A stretch of DNA of 64,000 bases from Amoebidium appalachense (GCA_963693365.1 CAVNZM010000001.1:496001-560000), one strand, 5' to 3'. Shown: positions 21,261-32,834, counted from the first letter of the stretch. A program made the numbers and translations. Notes: generated by a model not told the origin, from the letters alone.

Positions 21261-22367
21261 TTACGCCTTTTTGGCATCATTAATTCCTTTCTGGCCATAC
21301 TGGTCAAGAACCTCTTGCTCGCTGCGGTATTGGACACCCATTTCCCACGGGTGCAGACCGTGGCGTATGTGGCCCAGATATCGGCTCTGCACCGGGTGGA
21401 AGGCCCCACCATGCATTTCGGCCCACTGGAAGGGGTAGCCCTTGGCATCCTGGCCCAGCCACGTGGTGCAGCAGCGTGGTGTGGGTGCCGGATGCTTCTT
21501 GAGCTGCTCGTATTTGGAGCTCAGCCGCTCGTTGACAATGCGCAGCCAGTCTGCAGTCATGGCCGTTTTCGGCCGCATGATGTAGGCGCCGTTACAAGCC
21601 AGCCCCTGCCAGACAGCTTTAAGTATCTCACATGTTGTGTTCATACTTGCAGCATAGCCTGGGTCGCAGGCAACGCCCCACTGCCCGAACTCGTGAATAC
21701 CGTACATCCACACGTTGGAGTCTTGCTCGAAGATGTCGAAGCTGCTAGCCCAACTGCCGTTGTTAGGCTTAATGTCGTGGTAGCCTCCGCCGTAATGGTG
21801 CATAAAGTACACACGCAAATAATCTACCAGGTGGTTTTTGGAGAGGTCGTTCTCAAACACGGCCGGATGCATGGGATCCTCCTTAATGTTGAAACTCGCC
21901 AGATTGTCCTCTGTCAATACCGTCATGTTTACCCCGAGATTCTTCTTGAGCTCATGGAAAGCTTGCAAGCGTGCCCCATGCATGGGTGGGCCGAACCATG
22001 CCACCCACACGTGACGGGGTACCACTGACGAGTCAACAGCGGGCCTCGGAACATAGACCTCTGGGTTTAACTGCACTGCCATGTCTGCTGGAGTATCTGG
22101 GTTTAACTGCACTGCCATGTCTGCTGGAGTATCTGGCTTATGCATACCGTGGCTTGCTCGCTGTACAGAAACATTTACCGCTTTATCCTCTGAGCTGGTG
22201 TCCTGAACAGGCTGTTGAGGCCACATGTGGGTGGCATTGGGAGTGTAGCGCCACGTACACCACAGCAATAGCAGTAACACAGCAGCGACTTTTAGCTCTA
22301 GGCTACCCGCGAGCAGGTACCGCCTACCCCACCACGACTCTGGTACACCGCCCATTTTTGTGGCCAT
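21261..22367 (-). CDS. GT32-like glycosyltransferase (paralogue A), single exon
   Basis: An uninterrupted 368-residue frame begins at the ATG at 22367 (MATKMGGVPESWW); the frame stays open upstream but has only a TTG there, and the paralogue starts at the matching position. A hydrophobic segment near residues 25-42 (VAAVLLLLLWCTW) predicts a type II Golgi anchor. A proline-rich stem with an in-frame 12-residue duplication follows, then the catalytic part: PRHVWVAWFGPPM, VLTEDN, HLVDYLRVYFMHHYGGGYHD and WAEMHGGAFHPVQSRYL. DYLR...YGGGYxD resembles the donor-binding region of GT32/capsular-polysaccharide-type transferases (usual DxD here D-I-K). The donor sugar is unknown. The stop TAA overlaps an AATAAA. 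It is the inverted partner of the gene at 24064, with about 20 differences over roughly 250 aligned residues. Confidence 0.85.
   Translation of the reverse strand: MATKMGGVPESWWGRRYLLAGSLELKVAAVLLLLLWCTWRYTPNATHMWPQQPVQDTSSEDKAVNVSVQRASHGMHKPDTPADMAVQLNPDTPADMAVQLNPEVYVPRPAVDSSVVPRHVWVAWFGPPMHGARLQAFHELKKNLGVNMTVLTEDNLASFNIKEDPMHPAVFENDLSKNHLVDYLRVYFMHHYGGGYHDIKPNNGSWASSFDIFEQDSNVWMYGIHEFGQWGVACDPGYAASMNTTCEILKAVWQGLACNGAYIMRPKTAMTADWLRIVNERLSSKYEQLKKHPAPTPRCCTTWLGQDAKGYPFQWAEMHGGAFHPVQSRYLGHIRHGLHPWEMGVQYRSEQEVLDQYGQKGINDAKKA
22061..22132 (-). repeat. In-frame 36-bp tandem duplication in paralogue A stem
   Basis: Two identical 36-base units (22061-22096 and 22097-22132) encode two copies of the stem repeat read as NPDTPADMAVQL. 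Paralogue B at 24064 has no equivalent. Confidence 0.9.
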
Positions 22368-22439
22368 CGTGCGCAGGAAGCCAGCTAACGCTTGCTCTGT
22401 CAACCAACTTGTGACGAGTCAAACTATCTGATGCGTATG

Positions 22440-22521
22440 GCCACCGGTCATGACCGGCTTTAGTTAAATACCGCATCCAGGGTTCGAATTTCGGTATCGA
22501 GTTTTTGTGAGGGGCAACTTT

Positions 22522-22598
<77 letters not shown>

Positions 22599-23060
22599 AC
22601 ACACATTTACTTTGTATCATATGCATACTCATCATGTGACAACCACGTTACAAGTTATAAAAATTCCTGGAGATATATACATATAATAACATTTCACCCA
22701 ACAAGAGATAGCATAATCGGGATATGTACAATTGAGGTATTTACTAAAAATAGACTAGGGTTTATAGAACGAGATTGGAATGTGGTCAGGATCTCTTCAG
22801 TCCAGGTCATAGTCAAAAGTCATTTAAAGTAAATTAAGTCCGAGGCTTTTTCTCAATAGTAAACAGGTTTTGGGGGCTTAATAAATAATGACATATAAAG
22901 CGACGCGCAAATATGTTATAAGGACTCTACAATAGACCTCTCCTTCATGGTCAAAACGAGGAAGAAGCACGATCTCATCATAATCCAGGTGTATACACCT
23001 GGCGGCCGGCGCCTGTGCAACGATCAAGCCCTAGCGCAACCAGCAACCAACCACCAGTGA

Positions 23061-23127
<67 letters not shown>

Positions 23128-23128
23128 G

Positions 23129-23161
<33 letters not shown>

Positions 23162-23985
23162 TGTGTGTGTGTGTACACATGTATATATAAACATATCATA
23201 TACATACACACAAAAAAAGTTGAAGAAATCCCCTGTTCATTTATGACTCAATTGCAAAGTAGAAAGATCGGCCCGGTAATGTGTCGAGGCTTCATTTTTT
23301 CTGCTGAATCAGACGTGGCCGTGGTTTCGACCAATGAAACCTTAGAGACTAAACTAAGGGACCAATCATATATGGGTGAACCATTAGACAGCGTCACGGT
23401 CCGGTTACGCACTATTTATTGCTGTGGACTGTCACCATATCACTTTTCAGCTAATATATATATATATAATTCCTCAATAGTTGTATTGAATATTATTTGA
23501 TGTTGTCGTTTTTACCATAAATATGTATATAACTATCTTTGAAATAGCGTATCGTAGCGACCGGCGCGTGGCGGGCCTGGCGGCTGCTGATTGATGAATG
23601 ATATCCGCAAAATGATTGGCCTTGCGATTTACGACAACCAATGGTGCCAGTCCTATAACTAAATATACATCACTGATGCCGAACAAATTGCTTGTAGAGG
23701 TAAAAAGAATTCAATGTAACGCAAAATATTAGCTTCCCTACGAAATCAATTTACAAAACACAATATATATATATATATATTATCAAATCTGTGGGAAGTT
23801 CCTACATGCTCATAAATTTCGAAGCCCACCATTTGAAAGCCCTGAGACTGCGAAATGTGCCTATGGCAGGGTGTGAAAATCGTTCTTTCGTAGACTACCG
23901 ACCACGCCTTTGTCACAAAGTTTGGCTGGCAGAGGGGCGCTGAACCAACTGCAAAATTTCAAAGCCTGGAATGCTGCATGGTGTA
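22440..23985. other. Divergent intergenic region between GT32-like paralogues
   Basis: It contains a (CA)n array with an alternating (CG)n core at about 22538-22554 (Z-DNA-prone), a long (TG)n array at about 23065-23175 and (TA)n at about 23456-23470 and 23764-23780. A tRNA B-box-like word, GGGTTCGAATTTC, lies near 22481, but no convincing A box pairs with it. No gene was seen. Confidence 0.5.
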
Positions 23986-23990
23986 CAGTA

Positions 23991-23996
23991 TATAAA
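23991..23996 (+). promoter_or_regulatory. TATA box upstream of paralogue B
   Basis: TATAAA in the context ACAGTATATAAAGTAGGAGC lies 68 bases before the ATG at 24064, a fitting distance for a short 5' untranslated region. Confidence 0.5.
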
Positions 23997-24063
23997 GTAG
24001 GAGCAGGAACAGTGGCGTTGACAACGAGTGCACTTGTTTGAATGGCGCTAAGTTGCCCACACA

Positions 24064-25119
24064 ATGGCGTCCAGCATGAAAATGGGCTCAGGGCAGGATT
24101 CGTGGTGGAGAAGACGAGGGCTCACAGGCAGCACAGAGCAAAAGCTACTTGCTGTGTTACTGCTCCTCCTGTGGTGGCGCTATATGCCGCATAGCACCTC
24201 CGTGTGCCCTCAGCAGCCCTCCCAGACGGTTAGCTCCGAGGAACTAGCCGTTTCTGTGCAGCCACCAAACAACGTCACGCCAATTCCGTCATCAAATACG
24301 GAGACGGAGCCTGGGGTCTACGTTCCGAGGCCCGCCGTTGACTCGTCAGTGGTACCCCGTCACGTGTGGGTGGCATGGTTTGGCCCACCCATGCAGGGAC
24401 CACGGCTGGAGGGTTTCCATGAGCTCAGGAAGAACCTCGGCGTTAACATGACGGTATTGACAGAGGACAATCTGGCGAGTTTCAACATTAAGGAGGATCC
24501 CATGCACCCGGCCGTGTTCGAGAACGACCTCTCCAAAAACCACCTGGTAGATTATTTGCGTGTGTACTTTATGCACCATTACGGCGGTGGCTACCACGAT
24601 ATTAAGCCCAACAACGGCAGCTGGGCTCGCAGCTTCAACATCTTCGAGCAAGACCCCAACGTGTGGATGTACGGTATTCACGAGTTTGGGCCGTATGGTG
24701 TGGCCTGCGACCCTGGCTATGCTGCAAGCATGAACACGACATGTGACTTGGTCAAGGCCAGCTGGAAGGGGCTGGCATGCAACGGGGCCTACATCATGCG
24801 GCCCAAAACTGCCATGACAGCGGCATGGCTGCGCATTGTCAACGAGCGGCTGAGCTCCAAGTACGAGCAGCTCAAGAAGCATCCGGCACCCACACCGCGC
24901 TGCTGCACCACGTGGCTGGGCCAGGACGGCAAGGGCTACCCCTTCCAGTGGGCCGAAATGCATGGTGGGGCCTTCCACCCGGTGCAGAGCCGCTACCTCG
25001 GCCACATCCGCCATGGGCTACACCCTTGGGAGATGGGTGTCCAGTACCGTGGCGAGCACGAGGTGCGCAACCAGTACGGCTCGAGATGGGCAAAGGTTGC
25101 TGATAAGATCAAACGTTAA
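24064..25119 (+). CDS. GT32-like glycosyltransferase (paralogue B), single exon
   Basis: A 351-residue frame starts at ATG 24064 (MASSMKMGSGQDSWW). A hydrophobic anchor near residues 27-40 (KLLAVLLLLLWWRYM) is followed by a short variable stem with potential N-glycosylation sites. The catalytic part then follows with the same blocks as paralogue A: VWVAWFGPPMQGPRL, VLTEDN, YLRVYFMHHYGGGYHD, NGAYIMRPKTAMT and WLGQDGKGYPFQWAEMHGG. A TATA box (TATAAA, 23991-23996) lies 68 bases upstream of the ATG. The two genes are head-to-head, 1.7 kb apart. Either gene lacking introns could reflect retroposition or an intronless ancestor. The enzyme is inferred to add sugar in the Golgi; donor and acceptor are not predictable. 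Confidence 0.85.
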   Translation: MASSMKMGSGQDSWWRRRGLTGSTEQKLLAVLLLLLWWRYMPHSTSVCPQQPSQTVSSEELAVSVQPPNNVTPIPSSNTETEPGVYVPRPAVDSSVVPRHVWVAWFGPPMQGPRLEGFHELRKNLGVNMTVLTEDNLASFNIKEDPMHPAVFENDLSKNHLVDYLRVYFMHHYGGGYHDIKPNNGSWARSFNIFEQDPNVWMYGIHEFGPYGVACDPGYAASMNTTCDLVKASWKGLACNGAYIMRPKTAMTAAWLRIVNERLSSKYEQLKKHPAPTPRCCTTWLGQDGKGYPFQWAEMHGGAFHPVQSRYLGHIRHGLHPWEMGVQYRGEHEVRNQYGSRWAKVADKIKR

Positions 25120-25332
25120 CAAGTCTAGGTCCACACTATCATGCAACTATACCTTGTAACCACGTGGCCGAACTTGAAGGCTTAGCTATATGCTACCATA
25201 CATCCGACACATTGTAATAGGTCAGTAAGGGCCCCCATGAACGTAGTTATTTTCCTGCAAGTGGCAACATTCACATATGTGTGTGTGTGTGTGGTGATGG
25301 TGGTGGTGGCTGGTTCGGGGGGGAGGGAAGGG

Positions 25333-25369
<37 letters not shown>

Positions 25370-26650
25370 AGCGCCACTTGTGTTGAAAGTGCGCACGCGG
25401 GGAGAAGGGGAGGGGGGGGGGGGGGGGGGAAGGGCTCAGTTATGGTACCGTGCACAACACAAAATAATGCAGCCTACTTTATTTTTTTTGCTAGTATGCT
25501 ACCTGCAGGTGCCGTAGGTGTTTCTCAGCTTATTCACAAGTTGCATTGCAACACCAGAGGTCGCATTTGTTTGCAGTGTTTTGGTATAATAACATTGGGC
25601 TAGTATAAGCTTGAGGCTCAGTATTCATACAGGAGCTGCGAATGTGAGGCCAGGGACGCTTTTGTAAATGGGGAAGGGGACTTGAAATGAATGTAAAATA
25701 TGTCAGGTTAACATTCTTATGTACATGACACGTGACATTTATCATAAAGAATCTCAATAAGAGCATGCTTAGCCAAGTTTTTGTGATAGCATTCGACACG
25801 GCTGGGTTTTGGCCGGGATGCTCTTGCTGCTGAGACTGTCGGAGATCCCCCCCTGGCCTCTTGTGTACACACACACACACACGTGGTAGCATGAGTGTGA
25901 CGCTGGTGTACGGAACATGCTTGATTTGCTGTCTGCCTAAATTTGTGTGAATGCCGTGTTGTCCTGTTTGTCTATCAGCCATTTTTGCAAGACAGTTTTT
26001 CGTCATTACATCAACATCTGTCATTGCACTGTCAGTTGCTAAATCTGTGTTCCTACTTGCTGATGTGTGTGGCTCGACTCTCAACACTTGTGTCTTCGCT
26101 TTTTTTAAAGTGTGGTCAAAACTCTATAAAGAGATGTTCAAATAGATTCTTGATGATATTTGAGTGTGTTTCGGGTTTTGCATGGAGAGCTATAGATGGT
26201 CTATGATGCTATGTGTATTTCCGGGGCATATGAAGTTCTTTGTGTCTCTTTCCTTTTCCGTGTGCCGAAAGGATCACTCTACTGAGTCATTTACTCTAGC
26301 AGTGTATGGTGGTGAGTTCGCCTATCGTACATGTATGTATTCCTATGTCATGTACGATATATCAAGTACCATGTGACCGTACCAACCGCCCCCCCTCCCC
26401 CCCTAACTGTGTCCTCTTGGAGGAAATACTATGAAACTGTCGTAATGTGAACTCCGCTTCTTCCCCACCCCCCCCCCCCCCCCCCCGGGGGGGGGGGGGG
26501 GGAGGGGGAGGGGTAAGTCACCTATACGTGTGGCATGGAGAAGGGTCCCGGGGGAAGGTATGAGTGTGTGTTGTAGGGTCACATGGCACATGACATATAG
26601 TACATGACAAGTTATGTAGTCTGCCCAATCAACTTGGAAAAAAACTCTAC
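25120..26650. other. Non-coding stretch with G and C runs
   Basis: A GT tract and very long G runs occupy 25276-25434, and adjoining C and G runs occupy about 26468-26503 (a C run directly followed by a G run, which can fold on itself). The remaining sequence shows no recognisable exon. Confidence 0.45.
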
Positions 26651-26723
26651 ATCTTCTATTCGTTTTATCCCAACACCACTCTGTTGGCGGCTTGGTACCA
26701 CCCGGTTAAACAATATTACCCCT

Positions 26724-26755
<32 letters not shown>

Positions 26756-26757
<2 letters not shown>

Positions 26758-27330
26758 AGCAATGGGTGATACCATATTTCCGGCTGACATCCGGGGGCAT
26801 AGCTTTCCGTTCGAAGACGATAAAGTTCCGCCCTAGTAAGCGTATTACTACCCTGCGGCGTGGGTCAAATCTCATATTTTCCCCTCTGATTACGAATTCT
26901 GTGGCCTTCGGGACTTAATTCTTTTCAGCTGGTGTAGTATGTTAGCCAGGGAAGTATCGACTTAGGTATCGACGGGGGAGCTTCCTAGAGGCCCCGTCTC
27001 CTGAGTTCCTATCTATATTTTTCTTGCTTCTGCTTACTGCTGCAACTTTAACCCCCGGCCTTTCCCACTGCCCTTGCCTGCATAAGCAACCCTGCTCGTC
27101 TCTGATCAAGACGGGTGACCTACTCATGTTCAAGTGAAACAGTATCTGAGTTGGGTTTCGTTAACGAGGGGAATAGGTCGAAACTCGGGTACTGTGGATG
27201 ACGTGGGCCCCCCCTGAGGATGGGCTCTGCTTATTATGCATACTCTTTATGTATGGCTTGCATTCTGCATCGTGTTATCCGTTTGTTCTTGTGTACTTCG
27301 TACTTTTTGACGCATTCAAAACCCCCCCCC
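26756..27330. repeat. Dispersed repeat A, copy 1
   Basis: About 575 bases match 52377-52946 with only scattered differences. The repeat starts AAAGCAATGGGTGATACC and ends GACGCATTCAAAA before a C run. The middle holds two neighbouring inverted repeats (TTGC/GCAA near 27074-27089, and CTCGTCT/AGACGGG near 27095-27115) that are also found in repeat B. No coding capacity is evident. Confidence 0.88.
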
Positions 27331-28476
27331 CCCCCCCCCCGGACACCGTAACACACACACACACACACCCCACCGTGACGTGCACCTTACCCTTCTGGGA
27401 CATTGCCAGCAGGACTCTTATATGTCGGTGGGTGCCCCTTTCTAGCTATTTGTTTGATGAAGCATCATCATCAAGTTCGTCGTTAGCCTTTTTAAAAAAA
27501 AGGAGTGAACTCCGCCTTCTCAACCCCCCCCCCCCCTCCAATTAAACCCTGCAAGTTTCACAGACCTTGGCTCTTGACACAACTGTAAGCCCCTTAATTG
27601 CTAATGATGTAACCCTGCCTAGGAAAGGAATCATTTAGCACGGGTATGGCTTGTAGTTGAAAGGAAAACATTTACAACCCAGCGCATAGTTAATCACGAG
27701 TACGATTAGAGTTTTGCGGATCTGAACTAGGCGATGGTTCCCTGATTGTCATTGTGAATGTAGTACTCAAAGTACTGTAGCACTTACATGTGTAGTGAGA
27801 TGATGCCTCGGTTGCTTCCTGAATCATCGCACGTGCATTGTCAATCTTTTGTTTGCTCTGCAGATTTGAATCGTGTTGTCTGTCGTAGGCTGTGTAACCT
27901 TTAGCTCATTCTCAAACCCTCCTCCGCCCCCCCCCCCCCCCACACACACACACACCACCCACCCACCCACAGGGCCTCCTTTTGACATTCTAATCCGTTC
28001 TCCCCCCCGTTGATCCCTTAGTCTCCCAAAACACCCCCAGAAAAGGAATATAAAAACGGAAAATGATAAAGTTATGATAAGAACAACTATGTTCAACATA
28101 CTATCAAGATGGATTTCATTAATCGGTATACATGTATACGAACAAACATAATTAAACATGAAAACAGCTACAACCCCCCCCCCCCCCCCCCCCCAAACAC
28201 ACACACACATCTGAACATTCCCAAAGAGTAGATATGTTCCGCATAGGCATTTTTGGTTTTGAAACGGGGAGGAGGTTTGTAGTTAGCTGGGGGGAGGGGG
28301 TGGGGGGAGGCAGGGTAGGAGGGGAGGAGGGGGAGGTAGGGTGTGGGGGGGAGGGGGGGGCAACCACCACCCAGGAGGTCCCCACCATAAGATGATGGCA
28401 TTCGCACCTTCTCTAGATCGATCAATTGGTATCAAGTATCAAGGTCAGTGACTTGCCTACTGGCTAGGCACATGCA

Positions 28477-28509
<33 letters not shown>

Positions 28510-29492
28510 ACCCGCCCCTCCTCGAAAAACCACGCTGGGCTCGTGGTGGTCCCCCCCCTATGTGGTGGTCACACCTCTAAATCACATACGGAGACCGCAA
28601 TTAGTTGTTGCTCACCGACTTTCTCGACCATGTCTACATAAGTGTGCCCACTAATTATAAATCCTCCCCCCCCCCCCCCCCCCCCCTCCCCCGCACCCGC
28701 CCCTCAGCCACCATTCCATGCCGGCTTTTTACTAAGCTCCCCAAAAGACCTCCCACATCCCCTTTCCCACTGCAACTTTGTGTGAGCATTTCTCCTTGAA
28801 GTTGGCCATATGCCTTGTGCATGCACTCAGGACTCGAGGTCATAGCATCGTGTTAACCACCACTGGCTACACCATGCCCGTTAGAATCAGCATGCCGCAA
28901 ACGGCAATGTGCATGTCACACACAGGCATACACTCACACCGTGGTACGCACAGTTACAACCCCCCCCCCCCCCCCCCCCCCCCCGGACACACTCACACAA
29001 ATATACAAACATGCGCGTGTGCACGCGCGTCCGCATGCACAGCGAGACCGCACATGCTCGCATACACACACGCACACAAAAACACACCCACACAAAACAC
29101 AGACAGACACACACACGCACACACACACATTCTCTCTCTCTCTCTCTCCAAATAGACAAGGAGAAGAAAATCAGAACCGTAACTCGTGCATGCAAGCGTG
29201 CACACATGTACATTCACATACACGGGCTGGCACACATGCTCCTGCTGACATATACACATTCACACACACACTCACTGACGTGTGGAACACTTTCTCGATC
29301 CTTTTGTTCTCTCCTACCCCCCTTGTATCCCCTCCCCCCCCCCCCCCCCCGCTAACCTCTCTGGTGAAAACAATGCTGCATGTATGCATCACCCACAACT
29401 CGAACATAAGCGCTGGTCGAAACGAAGGGGGAAAGGGGGGGGGAGGTGAGCCTCCGAGAGAGGGGTGCGCAGCCTCTGGGAACCAACAGACT

Positions 29493-29555
<63 letters not shown>

Positions 29556-29740
29556 CTGGAATACGTCACTACGTAGGGCAGCAAGAGTCTTGAAGTATGT
29601 ATGTGTCTTAGCTTGGTTTGTATTCGTGTCTGCTCTCCTTCTTTGTGCTCTCCTCTCTCCCCCTTTTTTTTTTCTCTTTTCTTTTCTTTCTCCCCCCCCC
29701 CCTCTTTTAGATTTTGTCCTGGTGCAGAGACTAGCGATCT
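27331..29740. other. Non-coding stretch: C runs, CA arrays, long G run
   Basis: It carries C runs near 27322-27340, 27926-27941, 28173-28194, 28478-28507, 28664-28686, 28959-28984 and 29333-29350. A CA/CG-rich stretch runs from 28984 to 29280, and the longest G run of the window is at about 29493-29555 (over 60 bases). No supported gene. Confidence 0.6.
29493..29555 (+). repeat. Very long (G)n tract
   Basis: An uninterrupted run of more than 60 G residues, the longest homopolymer seen here. Such tracts fold into G-quadruplexes and are hard to sequence, so the exact length is doubtful. Confidence 0.9.
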
Positions 29741-29914
29741 TGCTAGCCTTGAGATCACAACCTAACCACTGCCGATGGTTGTGATGACGCCAGTAAAGGC
29801 GTGCTGGCTTTTACCCCAGCGAGAAGAGGATGAGAAAAAGATGATCCCGACGGGATTTGAACCCGCGACCCCTCTATCTCCGGTCGAGTGCTCTACCAAC
29901 TGAGCTACGAGATC
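29690..29914 (-). repeat. tRNA-derived SINE-like element
   Basis: The head (29843-29914, minus) is a full tRNA-like cloverleaf with a body downstream of it. The body (29842 leftward) contains short perfect inverted repeats: GCCAG/CTGGC at about 29790-29809, TCACAACC/GGTTGTGA at about 29755-29784, and CTAGC/GCTAG at about 29733-29748. A tRNA head with internal pol III promoter followed by an unrelated structured body is the usual SINE layout. The 3' end is not defined; a C/T-rich stretch follows. Only one copy lies in the window. Confidence 0.5.
29843..29914 (-). tRNA. tRNA-like sequence (nominal anticodon GGA), probably a pseudo-tRNA
   Basis: The 72-nt sequence folds as acceptor GATCTCG/CGGGATC (7 pairs, one G-U), D arm GCTC/GAGC, anticodon arm CTCGA/TAGAG with one G-A mismatch, and T arm GCGGG/CCCGT around TTCAAAT. 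A and B boxes are intact (TAGCTCAGTTGG and GGTTCAAATCC). The nominal anticodon GGA would read serine TCC codons, but there is no long variable arm as serine tRNAs require, and position 33 is C rather than the near-universal U. I therefore favour a SINE head or tRNA pseudogene over a functional tRNA. Confidence 0.55.
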
Positions 29915-29991
29915 GGTTAAGATCTCCCAGGCCATCAGCCGATCATGATCTGATTCATGCGATCGGACTGGATAACGATACCATCTTCCAA

Positions 29992-29992
29992 C

Positions 29993-30032
<40 letters not shown>

Positions 30033-32241
30033 GTATCTCTCTCTCTCCCTTGTTTCTGTGTGCACAGATATCTGTTAGATCTGTGCACACCTGGCTCTCT
30101 TGCCTGATAGAACTTATTGTATTTTATCTGTGTTTGCTCTCCTCTGTTTATCTGAGAAGTAGCGTGATTGGCTAGCTATATTCGTTGTCTTTGTTGTAGT
30201 TCAAAGTAGTTTAGTTTTAGTTCATAATAGGATGACTCACCAATAGACGCGAGTGAGTACATCTATAGATCGTGATGTGCATTCCTGTCTATTAATATAC
30301 GTGTTATGATTGGACACAATAGATATTTTTGGAATTCGGTTTATCGTAATGTGTCTTCACTTTGAGAGTGTCGACTATTAGGAAATATATGTATTTGGAT
30401 GAGAAGGCTTTATAGAGACGAGTATAAATATATATGTGTATTAATAGTGACAAGATGTATAATTACTTAAGTTATTTAAGTAAGAGTTTCTAAGCTTCAG
30501 TTATGTCGGAAGTTGGAATGCGTATGCTCTGTTGGAATGTGTTTTTCTATCATCTGATAGAACCGATTGGTTCTCTTCTTTTAGTTGAGATAAGATGATA
30601 AGTTGCAAGTACAAAAAGACCCGAGAGCGCAATAAAAGGTCAGTTGTTGTTGTTTGAAATCTTTCAAGTGTCGTGAACAACTCCGATTGCCCTCTCTTTA
30701 TTGTGTTGGTCGTGTTTTACATGACACCTCTGTGCACTCTGCTCCCTTAGACCCATACAAAACAACAGGGGGGGGGGGGGGGGAGGCCGGAGGGAGGGGG
30801 GGGGGGGATGATGGAGGGGGGGGGGGGGGGGGGGAGGGGGACCCACCATTCCAACAAAATGGTGGGGACCCACCACCCTGGCGGCCAGCTTGGGGAAGGG
30901 GGGGGGGGGGTGTTGTAATACGTAGTATTTACATATGGTAAGATCTTCTCAGTTTGTGTTATGTTTCAGTTCATATGCTTAGTGTAAATGCCACACTCCT
31001 ATTATGTAAAGTGTAGCATCGATCTCCGATATGCTTGTATACTTGTAATCGTGTTGTATCGGCTTTAATCGTGTATTGTAATATCGATTAGAATATTTAT
31101 ATGTGTGTACACGGATCCACCCACTCAGGGAGAGACGTGTACATGTTCGTGTGTACATAAATATCTCTGGTTATAGTTATGCTATTACTATCTTGTTTGT
31201 TGATCTGTGCTCTCTTTTCCTTCCTCTTTCTCCTTCCTTATTTTCTTTTCTTTCTCTCCTTGTCTTCATGTGTATAATCGTATTTCTTTTCTACTAATAT
31301 ATGTTAGGTAGATTTGTGTTACTTAATACGTGTTCATTGGACGGTAACACACTTAGGCTACACTTAGAATAGCATGTGTGTTTAGACTTCATTAATTCAC
31401 TTTAGTTTTCATGTGTTGCCGGGCTTTAACCAATCATCAAGGTTAAGTGTGATATGTCTGAGTCTTTGCAGTATGTCATAGGTTAGAACTTCCTTGATGA
31501 TGACACGAGTTGATCTTAACTAGTGTCTGTGTCCTATCGTGTACGCCTCCGCGTACCGGATCTCTCTGAAAGCAATTGGTTCTTAGTGATTGGTTTCTAT
31601 TAGAGATGGATCTGATTTCCGACTGGTCGGAAATCATGTATGGATTGGACTTAGAGGAATTTCAGGTATTTATTCGAAGATCAGAATAAATTCAGTGCAG
31701 TCGTGTCTAAACATTGATGTCTGTTGTGTACACTGCTCCGATCGTTCCGTGTTTTGTTGTTGTGTGTGTCTGTGGTGTTTTCACACTGCACCACTGTGTC
31801 TCTGCTTACATCCTAAATACTTATACAATTTAACAGGGGGGGGGGGGAGGGGAGGGGGAGGGTGGGTGGGTGGGGGGAGTGGGGACCCACAACCCCACCA
31901 ATTGGAAAGAAAGGGCCGGACCGGCCCTCCCCCCCCCCCCCCCCCCCCCCCCCCAACTATTCTCAAGTCCAAATAGCCGTAGCCAATAATAAAGTGTGAC
32001 CAACCGGTGCCGAGTTAGTTACCAAATGCAAATGCTCCCGATCACGTGCCATAAATGGTATGGCTGTTCGTCTTCAATCACTCCAAGCTTAGGCGAGAGA
32101 GTTTAAAAGCATTTAGTTAACAGAGGCGCTGGAACAGTTTGTTAAAATCAAAATCTGCTTCAAATGCTAGAAAGGTGTGTCACAGACTCACACAATTGTC
32201 TCACCATTTTCCTGTTTCAACAGTACAACCCGCCAGCTTTT

Positions 32242-32282
<41 letters not shown>

Positions 32283-32760
32283 AATCACTACTGCCCCTAC
32301 AGTGGCCACCACCAGTGCTTGATAGGATAGTTTCAAAAGTGTATATTTTTAAAAAAAAGCGCCAGAACAAAGTTTCACATCAGATGAAAGTGTTGATTGT
32401 AAGAAAAATGCATAAAGGTGTTTCTTGGAAAAGGTAATGTAATACTTTTATCTGGCGCTCCAGTTTTGACTGTCCGGGTTTGATACAATAACGGAAAATC
32501 ATTTCGAGATCTGACTTTATTACATCCGTTCATGATCACCCTACTCGTCGGAAGCAAAACAAACATGTATCATATGCATGGATACACATGCCCAATAGAA
32601 ATAAGCGTTCATTATTCATGGTGATTTTAACTTTGTTGAAACTAATACTTTGGGGGTACATCAGGCGGAGCGGTTTGCACATGATGGACAAGTCGACCTG
32701 AAGGGCCACTCAGGGGGAGGGAGGGAGGGAGGGGGGGGGGGGGGGGGGGGGGGGGGGTGC

Positions 32761-32791
<31 letters not shown>

Positions 32792-32830
32792 GGGGGGGGG
32801 GGGGGGGGGGGATGTTCTGTTTATCATGCG
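29992..32830. other. Non-coding stretch with C/G runs, no supported gene
   Basis: Long C runs lie at about 29995-30030, 31931-31954 and 32243-32279; G-rich stretches at 30769-30913, 31837-31880 and 32720-32811, the last interrupted by (GGT)n. Intervening AT-rich sequence (30035-30750 and 30915-31830) lacks recognisable exons. A perfect 9-base inverted repeat (CCCACCATT/AATGGTGGG) sits at 30842-30866. Confidence 0.5.
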
Positions 32831-32834
32831 ACAT

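Noticed and set aside
21234-22028. 264-residue plus-strand frame opposite GT32-like paralogue A (and 222 residues opposite paralogue B)
   Set aside because: Shadow frames: the same antisense frame is open in both paralogues because the sense protein is conserved. No domain is recognisable.
22440-22510. tRNA-like SINE remnant upstream of GT32-like paralogue A
   Set aside because: Only a B-box-like word (GGGTTCGAATTTC) is present; arms do not pair.
29843-29914. Functional serine tRNA
   Set aside because: No long variable arm, C at position 33 and a mismatched anticodon stem; SINE head preferred.
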